DNA from: an uncultured Prevotella sp.
GTDB lineage: Bacteria; Bacteroidota; Bacteroidia; Bacteroidales; Bacteroidaceae
Length of the DNA: 10,137 nt
Assembly: GCA_937877685.1 (NCBI GenBank)
Contig: CALFGU010000099.1
Coordinates: forward strand, 1-10,137
Direction of reading: 5' to 3'
The position numbers were made by a program, and so were the translations under genes. The notes under the pieces are model-generated. The model made no database searches and was not told where the DNA came from. It saw only the letters and a program-made list of their open reading frames with translations. The stretch's first letter is position 1, and each line of letters opens with the position of its first letter. This document shows, in pieces, positions 1 to 6,711 of this stretch.

Positions 1-13
1 GGTTTTGAGGTTT

Positions 14-87
14 TAAGGTCTTAAGGTTTTGAGGTTTCCATTCGGTCTGCATAGCGCTAAAACCTCTAAGCAAAGTGACCTCATAAC
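14..87. repeat. Tandem intergenic repeat, copy 1 (74 bp)
   Basis: This copy matches 99-173 almost base for base: one inserted T in the second copy (around 143-144) and two substitutions near the 3' end. Positions 1-13 (GGTTTTGAGGTTT) match an inner part of the repeat (25-37), so another copy or fragment probably lies beyond the left edge. An arm at 23-35 can pair imperfectly (11 of 13) with 78-90, and a short T run follows at 89-94. No open frame of note crosses it. It lies downstream of gltX. I do not recognise the family; an intergenic palindromic repeat is the likeliest class. Confidence 0.85.
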
Positions 88-98
88 GTTTTTTGGGG

Positions 99-173
99 TA
101 AGGTCTTAAGGTTTTGAGGTTTCCATTCGGTCTGCATAGCGCTTAAAACCTCTAAGCGAAGCGACCTCATAAC
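99..173. repeat. Tandem intergenic repeat, copy 2 (75 bp)
   Basis: This is the second copy of the unit at 14-87, with an 11-bp spacer (88-98) between them. Its ends can fold: 108-120 pairs with 164-176 at 12 of 13 positions. A competing fold pairs 105-115 with the AAAACCTCTAAG segment at 145-156. The copy ends about 16 bp from the gltX stop codon, so a hairpin here could protect or end the gltX transcript, but no clean U-run follows on that strand. Confidence 0.85.
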
Positions 174-188
174 CTTACAACCTAAAAT

Positions 189-1703
189 TTAAGGCAATTG
201 TTCCAACGCAAAGTCAAAGCGGCGGAGCGTTTCTTCCTTGCCGAGGAATTCAGAGAGTTCGTGCATGTCAGGACCCTTACCTTCGCCTACGAGCACAACG
301 CGCCATGCGTTCCAAGGCTTAGCCCCTGTTTCTTCTACCCATTTATCTACCGCCTGACGCATAGGTTCGATGGTGAAATCCTCAAGGTCGGCAAGGATAG
401 CGCGAAGTTGTTGCATTTCTGCCTTAGCGCCTTCCTTCCAGTTCTTGCGTACAAACTTATCTTCGAGGTCAAACTTTGTGGGAGCCACAAAGAAGAAGTC
501 GCAGAGGGGCCAGAGTTCCTTGATAAAGTTAATCTTCTTCATCTTCATCATACCTACCACCTGCGCCACGCGTTCGATGGGCGCTTCAATGCCGTTCTCG
601 CGGAGGATAGCATCAAGTGTGGGCGCGAGGGTGAGGTCGTCCGCCTTCTGCAAGTATTCGCGGTTGAACCATTGACCTTTGACGTAGTCGAACTTCGCAC
701 CGCTCTTTGAGCACTTGGCGAGGTCGAAAAGGCGCACCATATCGTCGAGCGAAAGGATTTCTTGGTCGTCTCCGGGGTTCCAACCGAGGAGGGCGAGGAA
801 GTTGATTACGGCTTCGGGTAAGTAACCACTTTCGCGATAACCCGAACTTACTTCACCCGTTGCGGCATGCCATTCCAAGGGGAATACGGGGAAGCCGAGG
901 CGGTCGCCGTCACGCTTCGAGAGTTTTCCCTTGCCGTCGGGCTTGAGTAGCAAGGGCAGATGTGCAAACTCAGGCATTGTATCTTCCCAACCAAAAGCCT
1001 TGTAGAGCAACACGTGAAGGGGCGCAGAGGGGAGCCATTCTTCGCCACGGATGACGTGAGAAATGAGCATCAAGTGGTCGTCAACGATGTTGGCAAGGTG
1101 GTACGTGGGAAGTTGGTCAGCACTCTTGTAAAGCACCTTATCGTCAAGGATAGAAGAGTTAATCACAACGCGACCGCGAATAAGGTCGTTTACAACTACG
1201 TCTTCACCAGGTTCGATTTTGAAGCGCACTACATACTGTTCACCTTTAGCAATGAGCGCTTCCACTTCTTCCGCAGAGAGCGTAAGAGAGTTGCGCATGC
1301 TGAGGCGGGTTTTGGCGTCGTACTGGAAGTTTTCTACTTCCTCGCGCTTCGCATTGAGTTCTTCGGGAGTGTCAAAAGCGATGTACGCCTTGCCGTTTGC
1401 CAAGAGTTCATCGACATACTTTTTGTAAATGTCGCGACGCTCTGACTGGCGATAGGGACCGTAGTTACCGCCATAGCTTACGCCTTCGTCAAACTTAAGA
1501 CCGAGCCATTCAAAGGCTTCGATGATATATTCTTCCGCGCCGGGAACGAAGCGGTTAGAGTCAGTATCTTCGATACGGAACACGAATTCGCCTCCATGCT
1601 GCTTCGCAAAGAGGTAATTATAAAGCGCTGTGCGCACACCACCAATATGAAGAGGGCCCGTAGGCGAGGGTGCGAAACGCACACGTACTTTTCTCTGAGT
1701 CAT
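189..1703 (-). CDS. gltX: Glutamyl-tRNA synthetase
   Basis: Cytoplasmic class I aminoacyl-tRNA synthetase that charges tRNA with glutamate using ATP. The 504-residue product begins MTQRKVRVRFAPSPTGP. The HIGH-type motif is HIGG at residues 19-22 and the KMSKS-type motif is KLSKR at about 260-264. The Rossmann fold and acceptor-binding insertion occupy roughly the first 300 residues; the rest is the helical anticodon-binding region. The cysteines that bind zinc in some relatives (E. coli type) are absent: the segment after GKAY reads IAFD. I chose the ATG at 1701-1703 because it places the conserved FAPSPTGPLHIGG near the N-terminus and lies about 30 bp downstream of a good promoter. An in-frame TTG 11 codons upstream overlaps that promoter's -7 box. 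Whether the enzyme is discriminating for tRNA-Glu or also charges tRNA-Gln cannot be told here. The gene is divergent from metG. Confidence 0.97.
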   Translation of the reverse strand: MTQRKVRVRFAPSPTGPLHIGGVRTALYNYLFAKQHGGEFVFRIEDTDSNRFVPGAEEYIIEAFEWLGLKFDEGVSYGGNYGPYRQSERRDIYKKYVDELLANGKAYIAFDTPEELNAKREEVENFQYDAKTRLSMRNSLTLSAEEVEALIAKGEQYVVRFKIEPGEDVVVNDLIRGRVVINSSILDDKVLYKSADQLPTYHLANIVDDHLMLISHVIRGEEWLPSAPLHVLLYKAFGWEDTMPEFAHLPLLLKPDGKGKLSKRDGDRLGFPVFPLEWHAATGEVSSGYRESGYLPEAVINFLALLGWNPGDDQEILSLDDMVRLFDLAKCSKSGAKFDYVKGQWFNREYLQKADDLTLAPTLDAILRENGIEAPIERVAQVVGMMKMKKINFIKELWPLCDFFFVAPTKFDLEDKFVRKNWKEGAKAEMQQLRAILADLEDFTIEPMRQAVDKWVEETGAKPWNAWRVVLVGEGKGPDMHELSEFLGKEETLRRFDFALEQLP

Positions 1704-1732
1704 AGAAATAACACTTTTTAAGATTTTACGGT

Positions 1733-1764
1733 GCAAAAGTAGGAAATTTTAAGGAGGAGGCAAA
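1733..1764 (-). promoter_or_regulatory. gltX promoter, Bacteroidetes -33/-7 type
   Basis: Read on the minus strand, TTTG occurs at 1764-1761 (-33 element), followed by a 19-nt spacer and then TACTTTTGC at 1741-1733. The latter is a full match to the TAnnTTTGY -7 element. Transcription would start a few bases further down, giving a leader of roughly 20-25 nt before the ATG at 1703. Spacing and both boxes fit the known Bacteroides consensus, the best promoter match in the window. Confidence 0.8.
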
Positions 1765-1830
1765 AATTGAAGGCGTAAAATATGCGCTGAAAATGACATA
1801 TAAATTCGCACATTGGAAAAGGGCGTTTTT

Positions 1831-1883
1831 AAGTCTTACTTTCGGCGCCGTAAGTTACTCTTTGTGCGCCGTAAGTAAGACTT
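1831..1883. promoter_or_regulatory. Operator-like dyad and stem in gltX/metG spacer
   Basis: Several symmetries overlap here. Arms AAGTCTTACTT (1831-1841) and AAGTAAGACTT (1873-1883) are perfect 11-bp inverted repeats. GCGCCGTAAGT occurs twice as a direct repeat (1845-1855 and 1866-1876), 21 bp (two helical turns) apart. Segment 1838-1855 is a near-perfect palindrome centred on CGGCGCCG with one mismatched pair, so it contains the same half-site inverted. Three half-sites in two orientations look more like a protein-binding site than a terminator, although T-rich sequence follows at 1884-1890. No regulator can be named from the sequence. Confidence 0.5.
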
Positions 1884-1935
1884 TGTTTTTCCTATTAAAG
1901 GTTTTATTTTTTCGAAGTCTATCCCCCACCCCATT

Positions 1936-1967
1936 AAACCTGTAAAAAACGCGTGTTTTTGCGGTTT
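1936..1967. other. Stem-loop in gltX/metG spacer
   Basis: AAACC (1936-1940) pairs with GGTTT (1963-1967), and AAAAAC (1945-1950) pairs with GTTTTT (1955-1960) around a GCGT loop. The pairing is broken by a small internal loop. No U-run follows on either strand, so it does not look like a classical terminator. It sits upstream of the predicted metG start point, so it would be in the metG leader only if a more distal promoter is used. Apart from this stem, the dyad at 1831-1883 and the two promoters, I see nothing definite in 1704-2063. Confidence 0.3.
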
Positions 1968-2025
1968 CAGGGGCGTAAAATCAAAGAAAAACAGCGCTGG
2001 GTGTCGATGATTGGGGCGAAAAACG

Positions 2026-2034
2026 TAACTTTGC
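2026..2034 (+). promoter_or_regulatory. metG -7 promoter box
   Basis: TAACTTTGC is a full match to the Bacteroidetes TAnnTTTGY element. It lies 29 bp before the metG ATG, giving a predicted leader of roughly 20-25 nt. I find no TTTG at the usual -33 distance, so only half of the promoter is supported. The ten bases CGTAACTTTG (2024-2033) recur exactly upstream of mdh. Confidence 0.6.
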
Positions 2035-2063
2035 AAGGAAATGTAAATAATAAGTATCGCGAT

Positions 2064-4121
2064 ATGAAAGAATTTAAAAGAACACTGGTTACTTCCGCCT
2101 TGCCTTATGCCAACGGAGGTATTCATATTGGTCACCTCGCAGGTGTGTATGTGCCTGCCGACATCTACGTACGCTATCTTCGCTTGAAGGGCGAGGAAGT
2201 GTTGTTCATCGGTGGGTCTGACGAACACGGGGTTCCCGTAACCATCCGTGCAAAAAAGGAAGGCATCACCGTGCAAGAGGTGGTCGACCGCTACCATAAC
2301 TTGATCAAGGACTCGTTTGCCGATTTCGGCATTTCCTTCGACGTGTATTCTCGCACAACTTCCGACACGCACAAGAAGCATGCCTCAGACTTCTTCCGCA
2401 AACTCTATGACACGGGTAAGTTTGTAGAACTCGAGTCAGAACAATTCTATGATGAAGAAGCGAAGGAGTTCTTGACCGACCGCAATATCAAGGGCGAATG
2501 CCCACGTTGCCATGCCGCAGACGCATATGGCGACCAGTGTGAAAAGTGTGGTTCTACGCTTTCACCCGAAGAGTTAATCAACCCCTACAATGCCGCTACG
2601 GGTAACGCACTTGTAAAACGCCCCACAAGCCATTGGTATCTTCCGCTCAACGATTACCAAGAATGGCTCGAGAAGTGGATTTTGGAAGACCACAAAGAGT
2701 GGCGCCCCAACGTGTATGGCCAATGTAAGAGTTGGTTAGACTTGGGCCTTCGCCCCCGTGCCGTAACGCGCGACTTGAATTGGGGTATCCCTGTTCCCGT
2801 TGAGGGAGCTGAGGGCAAGGTGCTCTATGTTTGGTTTGACGCTCCCATTGGTTATATTTCGAATACGAAAGAGTTGCTCCCCAACGACTGGGAAAAGTGG
2901 TGGAAGCAGGAAGATACGCGCCTCCTTCACTTTATCGGTAAGGACAATATCGTTTTCCACTGCATCGTATTCCCAACGATGCTCAAGGCTGAGGGTTCTT
3001 ACATCCTCCCCGAGAATGTGCCCTCTAACGAATTCTTGAACCTCGAGGACGATAAGATTTCTACGTCGCGCAACTGGGCGGTGTGGCTCCACGAATACTT
3101 GGTGGACTTCCCCGGAAAGCAGGATGTGCTCCGCTATGTCTTGACGGCAAATGCGCCTGAAACAAAGGATAATAACTTTACGTGGAAAGACTTCCAAGCA
3201 CGTAACAACAACGAACTCGTAGCCGTTTATGGCAACTTCGTAAACCGTGCTCTCCAGCTCACAAAGAAGTATTACGACGGCGTAGTTCCCGCCTGTGGCG
3301 AACTCACAGAAACTGACAAGGCTACGATTGAGGAATTCACCAACGTGAAGGCAGAAGTGGAACGCCTTCTCGACACCTTCCGCTTCCGCGATGCACAGAA
3401 GGAAGCGATGAACTTAGCACGTATCGGTAATAAGTATCTTGCTGATAGCGAACCTTGGAAGGTGGTGAAGACAGATCCTGAGCGCGTGAAGACCATCATG
3501 CACTTGTCGCTCCAACTTGTAGCGAACCTCGCCATTGCGTTTGAACCTTTCCTCCCCTTCAGTTCTGCAAAGCTCCGCGGTATGCTCAAGATGGAAAATG
3601 CTGATTGGAGCCGCCTCGGTAATACCGACCTCCTTGTTGCAGGTCACCAGTTGGACGAACCCGCATTACTCTTCGAGAAGATTGAAGATGATGCTATCGA
3701 CGCGCAGATGCTTCGCCTCGAAAAGATTAAAGAAGAAAATGAGCGCCTCAAGCAACTTGAAGAAGCGAAGAACTTTAAGGCACAACCCATTAAGCCCAAT
3801 GTAAGTTTTGAAGATTGGGAAAAGTTGGACATCCGTGTAGGTACGGTGCTCGAATGTGAGCGTGTGCCCAAGGCAGATAAGTTGTTGAAGTTCCTCATTG
3901 CCGATGGCCTTGAAAACCGCACCATTCTCTCGGGCATTGCTCAGCATTATGCACCCGAAGAACTCGTGGGCAAGCAAATCTGTTTCATTGCCAACTTCCC
4001 GCCCCGCAAAATCCGCGGCATCGAAAGCCAAGGCATGATTCTTTCTGCTGAAAACTTCGACGGTTCGCTTGGTGTCATCACCCTTGACCGAGAAACGAAG
4101 AATGGTTGTCCTGTAGTGTAA
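2064..4121 (+). CDS. metG: Methionyl-tRNA synthetase with C-terminal tRNA-binding domain
   Basis: Cytoplasmic class I synthetase that charges initiator and elongator tRNA-Met with methionine. The product is 685 residues, close to the 677 of E. coli MetG. HIGH is HIGH at 21-24. A zinc knuckle is visible as CPRC (146-149) and CEKC (159-162). The KMSKS loop is KISTS at 331-335, followed by RNWAVW. The helical anticodon-binding domain covers about 380-545, a charged linker about 546-580, and a Trbp111/EMAP-II-like OB fold about 583-685 (WEKLDIRVGTVLECERVPKADKLLKF), which dimerises and binds tRNA in relatives. I chose the ATG at 2064 because MKEFKRTLVTSALPYANGGIHIGH fits the family start; the frame is open 37 codons further upstream but that part runs through the promoter. 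The leader is A-rich and lacks a Shine-Dalgarno sequence, as usual in this phylum. Confidence 0.97.
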   Translation: MKEFKRTLVTSALPYANGGIHIGHLAGVYVPADIYVRYLRLKGEEVLFIGGSDEHGVPVTIRAKKEGITVQEVVDRYHNLIKDSFADFGISFDVYSRTTSDTHKKHASDFFRKLYDTGKFVELESEQFYDEEAKEFLTDRNIKGECPRCHAADAYGDQCEKCGSTLSPEELINPYNAATGNALVKRPTSHWYLPLNDYQEWLEKWILEDHKEWRPNVYGQCKSWLDLGLRPRAVTRDLNWGIPVPVEGAEGKVLYVWFDAPIGYISNTKELLPNDWEKWWKQEDTRLLHFIGKDNIVFHCIVFPTMLKAEGSYILPENVPSNEFLNLEDDKISTSRNWAVWLHEYLVDFPGKQDVLRYVLTANAPETKDNNFTWKDFQARNNNELVAVYGNFVNRALQLTKKYYDGVVPACGELTETDKATIEEFTNVKAEVERLLDTFRFRDAQKEAMNLARIGNKYLADSEPWKVVKTDPERVKTIMHLSLQLVANLAIAFEPFLPFSSAKLRGMLKMENADWSRLGNTDLLVAGHQLDEPALLFEKIEDDAIDAQMLRLEKIKEENERLKQLEEAKNFKAQPIKPNVSFEDWEKLDIRVGTVLECERVPKADKLLKFLIADGLENRTILSGIAQHYAPEELVGKQICFIANFPPRKIRGIESQGMILSAENFDGSLGVITLDRETKNGCPVV

Positions 4122-4131
4122 ACGAGCAGGT

Positions 4132-4210
4132 GGGAACTTAGAAGATTTAGATGCTATAGAAGTTATCGGATATATCGTTTCTATAGAAAAAACAGCACTT
4201 CTAAGTTCCC
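4132..4210. terminator. Nested long stem-loop between metG and rpoN
   Basis: GGGAACTTAGAAG (4132-4144) and CTTCTAAGTTCCC (4198-4210) are perfect 13-bp complements. Inside them CTATAGAA (4154-4161) and TTCTATAG (4179-4186) are perfect 8-bp complements. The result is a long interrupted hairpin of about 79 nt starting 10 bp after the metG stop. C-rich sequence follows immediately and the pyrimidine run containing CCCTTTTTCTC (about 4220) comes later, so it is not a textbook intrinsic terminator. It may end or attenuate transcription into rpoN. It has no flanking target duplication to suggest a mobile element. Confidence 0.6.
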
Positions 4211-4237
4211 CCCTCTCCTACCCTTTTTCTCTTCTTC

Positions 4238-5767
4238 ATGGCATTTTCTCAAAAACAACGCACACGACAAACCTCCACTCAGCGACAGGAACAATCGTTT
4301 AAGTTGGAGCATAAACAGCAAGTGGCTGCAGGGCAACTTGCTGAGCGTAGTTTGGTGGATTTTGAGGAACAGGTGATGAAGGAAATGGAGGAAAATCCCG
4401 CACTTGAGGCGCGCGAAGAATGGGATGAGGATTTTGACAACACGGAAGAGACTGACGACACTTCAGAACTCCGCGAAAGCGAAGACATTGGGCGCGACGC
4501 CGACTATGATGAGGGACGCACGGACTTCCCTAACGATGACGACGGACTGGACATCTCTGACAATCGCGTCGGTGAGACTTACTTCCCCGACTATGCCAGC
4601 AACGATGCCCTGATTACCGAAACCGCCACCTTCTATGACTCGCTCGAGGCACAACTCATCAACTTCGACCTCACGGATGAGGAACACGAAGTGATGACTT
4701 ACCTTATCGGGTCGCTCGACAACAATGGCTACTTGCTGAAAGACTTGGAATTGCTCTCTGACGAACTCTTCGTCTATTTCCATAAGAACGTCAGCGTTGC
4801 CCAACTCGAACGCCTCTTAAAGTTACTCCAAACCTTGGAACCCTTTGGCGTTGGAGCGCGCAACGAACAAGAATGCCTGCTCCTGCAATTACAGGCAAAG
4901 ACCTTAGAACCGAAATTAAAGGCTACGGCAATTCGGATTGTGGAAACGCATTTTGACCTTTTCATCCACAAAAAGTGGACGGAATTGCGCCAACGCTTAC
5001 GCCTTTCTGACGCTGACTTTGATGCGGTCATTCAGGTGGTCAAACACTTGAATCTGAAACCCGGTGCAGGGTTTAACGAAGGGATTTCGGCAAGCGCACC
5101 TACCATTGTCCCCGACTTCTTCGTTATGGTGAGCAACGATGGTGACATTGCGATAGAACTCAACAACGGAAATGTACCCGAACTTTGCGTAAGTCCCTCC
5201 TACCTTGAGATGGTGCGCCAACTCAGTCCGAAGAAGGAGCAGTTGCCCAAGTCACAGATGGACGAACTCCTCTTAGTGCAAGACAAAATTGCCGCTGCAC
5301 GAAATTTCATAAACATTGTCAACATGCGCACCGTAGCACTGCGCAAATTGGGACGGATTATCGTGCACGAACAACGCGCTTTCTTCCTCAACAATGACGA
5401 TGAGGCGTTGCTCAAACCGATGAACCTCAGAGACATCAACGAGAAGTTAGAAATGCACCTCTCTGTCGTGTCACGACTTATCAGAAACAAGTATCTACAA
5501 ACGCCCTACGGCACCTACCCTCTCAAGAAATTCTTCCCCAACTCCTTTATTTCGCAACAGGGTGAAGAACTGTCCACCCCGCTTATGCATCTGAAATTAG
5601 AAGAACTGGTGGCGGAAGAAGACAAAACCAAACCGCTCTCCGACGAACAGATTGCAGCGGAAATGAGCAAGTTAGGGTTCCCCGTGGCGCGCAGAACGGT
5701 GGCGAAATATCGCGAACAACTCGGCATCCCCGAGAAGCGCTTACGCAAAATTGCCACACCCCGTTAA
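4238..5767 (+). CDS. rpoN: RNA polymerase sigma-54 factor
   Basis: Alternative sigma factor that directs RNA polymerase to -24/-12 promoters and needs an AAA+ activator to open them. The product is 509 residues. Residues 1-57 are the glutamine-rich, activator-responsive region I, ending in EENPALE. Residues about 58-110 form a strongly acidic linker (region II). The core-binding domain covers about 125-330, including EPFGVGARNEQECLLLQL (201-218). The DNA-binding part holds the helix-turn-helix MNLRDINEKLEMHLSVVSRL (395-414) and the RpoN box ARRTVAKYRE at 484-493, which contacts the -24 element. The ATG at 4238 gives the expected N-terminus. Region I is less leucine-rich than usual. No activator gene or clear own promoter is present in the window; a long stem-loop precedes it. 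Confidence 0.97.
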   Translation: MAFSQKQRTRQTSTQRQEQSFKLEHKQQVAAGQLAERSLVDFEEQVMKEMEENPALEAREEWDEDFDNTEETDDTSELRESEDIGRDADYDEGRTDFPNDDDGLDISDNRVGETYFPDYASNDALITETATFYDSLEAQLINFDLTDEEHEVMTYLIGSLDNNGYLLKDLELLSDELFVYFHKNVSVAQLERLLKLLQTLEPFGVGARNEQECLLLQLQAKTLEPKLKATAIRIVETHFDLFIHKKWTELRQRLRLSDADFDAVIQVVKHLNLKPGAGFNEGISASAPTIVPDFFVMVSNDGDIAIELNNGNVPELCVSPSYLEMVRQLSPKKEQLPKSQMDELLLVQDKIAAARNFINIVNMRTVALRKLGRIIVHEQRAFFLNNDDEALLKPMNLRDINEKLEMHLSVVSRLIRNKYLQTPYGTYPLKKFFPNSFISQQGEELSTPLMHLKLEELVAEEDKTKPLSDEQIAAEMSKLGFPVARRTVAKYREQLGIPEKRLRKIATPR

Positions 5768-5820
5768 CCATTCAACGTTCACCCTTAACCGTTAACCTTT
5801 CACCTTTCCCCGTTAATCGT
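5761..5820. repeat. Degenerate CCGTTAACC spacer repeats after rpoN
   Basis: CCGTTAACC occurs at 5761-5769, where it contains the rpoN stop codon, and exactly again at 5789-5797. A relaxed form (CCCGTTAATCGTT) follows at 5809-5821, with pyrimidine-rich CACCCTTAACC and CACCTTTCCCC in between. It is low-complexity sequence made of short near-repeats and I see no stem followed by a U-run. It fills most of the 80-bp gap before the next gene. Confidence 0.4.
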
Positions 5821-5847
5821 TCTAAAAACAACAACACAAACAAAACT

Positions 5848-6465
5848 TTGGACAATCGACTACTGCTCAGAAGCGCTAAATTAATATCCGCCCTCACCTC
5901 CCCTTTTTATCTCCCTGTGCTTGCATTTCTGCTCGTTTTTTCGTTCAGTCATTTGCGACTTTTGCCTTGGGAATACAAGGGAATCGTCATTGGGATGGTC
6001 TATTTCTTTACGGCGCTACTTCCCCGCACACTCATCTTTTTATATATCAAAATCAGCGGATGGCGACACAGAGAATTAAACCAGCAAGAGCATCGTTACA
6101 TGCCCTATGCCCTTTCCATTTTCTCCTATGTCCTATTGCTTTACATCATGATGCTGATTTGCATGCCACAATTTACGCTCAGCCTCATCATCGGAGCATT
6201 AGCCATTCAGTTAATCTGCTTTTTCATCAACCCCATTCTCAAGGTGAGCACCCACGCCGCCAGTGCGGGAGGCATCATTGGGGCCTTAATGGTGTTGGGA
6301 CTCTACTTTAATTTCAACCCCCTCTTTTGGCTCTGCCTTGCCATACTTTACACAGGAATTGTTTGCACCGCCCGCTACATCTTACGCATTCACACACTTG
6401 CGGGACTAGGGTGGGGCGTGCTCATCGGCATCGTGTGTGGCGCATGTTGCATGTGGCTCACTTAG
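5848..6465 (+). CDS. PAP2-like polytopic membrane protein
   Basis: A 205-residue, very hydrophobic inner-membrane protein with about six or seven predicted spans (roughly 17-34, 45-66, 87-106, 108-128, 138-154, 157-175, 185-203). The arrangement resembles phosphatidic acid phosphatase type 2 proteins. A basic loop RHRELNQQEHRYMPY (73-87) stands where motif C1 would be. VSTH (133-136) stands for the PSGH of motif C2, keeping the histidine. R176-x5-H182 matches motif C3 (SR-x5-H-x3-D), but the position of the final Asp is G186. If active it would remove phosphate from a lipid phosphate or prenyl diphosphate; the changed motifs make this uncertain. No ATG precedes the first membrane span, so I place the start at TTG (5848-5850), after an A-rich leader. 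It follows rpoN by 80 bp and may be cotranscribed with it. Confidence 0.8.
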   Translation: MDNRLLLRSAKLISALTSPFYLPVLAFLLVFSFSHLRLLPWEYKGIVIGMVYFFTALLPRTLIFLYIKISGWRHRELNQQEHRYMPYALSIFSYVLLLYIMMLICMPQFTLSLIIGALAIQLICFFINPILKVSTHAASAGGIIGALMVLGLYFNFNPLFWLCLAILYTGIVCTARYILRIHTLAGLGWGVLIGIVCGACCMWLT

Positions 6466-6569
6466 AGTAAGTTGCAAAGACCAGAAATCAGCACTGTTTG
6501 ACCTCCATATAACTTTCTGATTATTAAAGGGGTTAAACACGCGTCACAATTTAAGATATTGTTTTTCTA

Positions 6570-6583
6570 AAGTTAGACTTTGT
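6570..6583 (+). promoter_or_regulatory. AAGTwAnnCTTTGT box upstream of purE
   Basis: AAGTTAGACTTTGT here matches 1873-1886 at 13 of 14 positions and 1852-1865 at 12 of 14, both in the gltX/metG spacer. It resembles a -7 element with one extra spacer base (TA-GAC-TTTG). If it is a promoter, purE would have a leader of about 120 nt; if not, it may be a regulator-binding site. No proper -33 TTTG lies at the standard distance. The rest of the 246-bp gap 6466-6711 shows no purine-riboswitch features and no other clear signal. Confidence 0.35.
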
Positions 6584-6711
6584 GCGTCGAATTTAAGGTT
6601 TTAGAAACACAATAACTGATTTTCTGTGGCGCATATCTATTGGGGGCGAAACATCGCGTCATTTAAATCGCAAAAATCAACAATCTATAATCACTAAATA
6701 CCTCTTATCTC

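Noticed and set aside
1..173. Repeats at the left edge as a CRISPR array
   Set aside because: The units are 74-75 bp with only an 11-bp spacer and imperfect identity; CRISPR repeats are shorter with unique spacers of similar length.
1704..1736. N-terminal extension of GltX from a TTG at 1736
   Set aside because: It overlaps the -7 box of a well-matched promoter and adds residues before the conserved family start.
1953..2063. N-terminal extension of MetG from a GTG at 1953
   Set aside because: The 37 extra residues look unlike the family and pass through the predicted -7 box; MKEFKRTLVTSALPYANGG is the usual start.
1704..2063. T-box leader for metG or gltX
   Set aside because: No T-box consensus sequence is visible, and the predicted leaders are only 20-25 nt.
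1836..2381. 181-codon minus-strand open frame over the metG start
   Set aside because: It is the complement of the metG 5' part plus spacer, with no recognisable domain and no promoter.
4132..4210. Miniature transposable element
   Set aside because: The inverted ends would fit, but no target duplication is visible at 4128-4131 and 4211-4214, and no second copy occurs in the window.
6590..6711. Purine riboswitch in the purE leader
   Set aside because: I do not see the conserved three-way junction and loop bases of known purine riboswitches or a terminator fold next to it.
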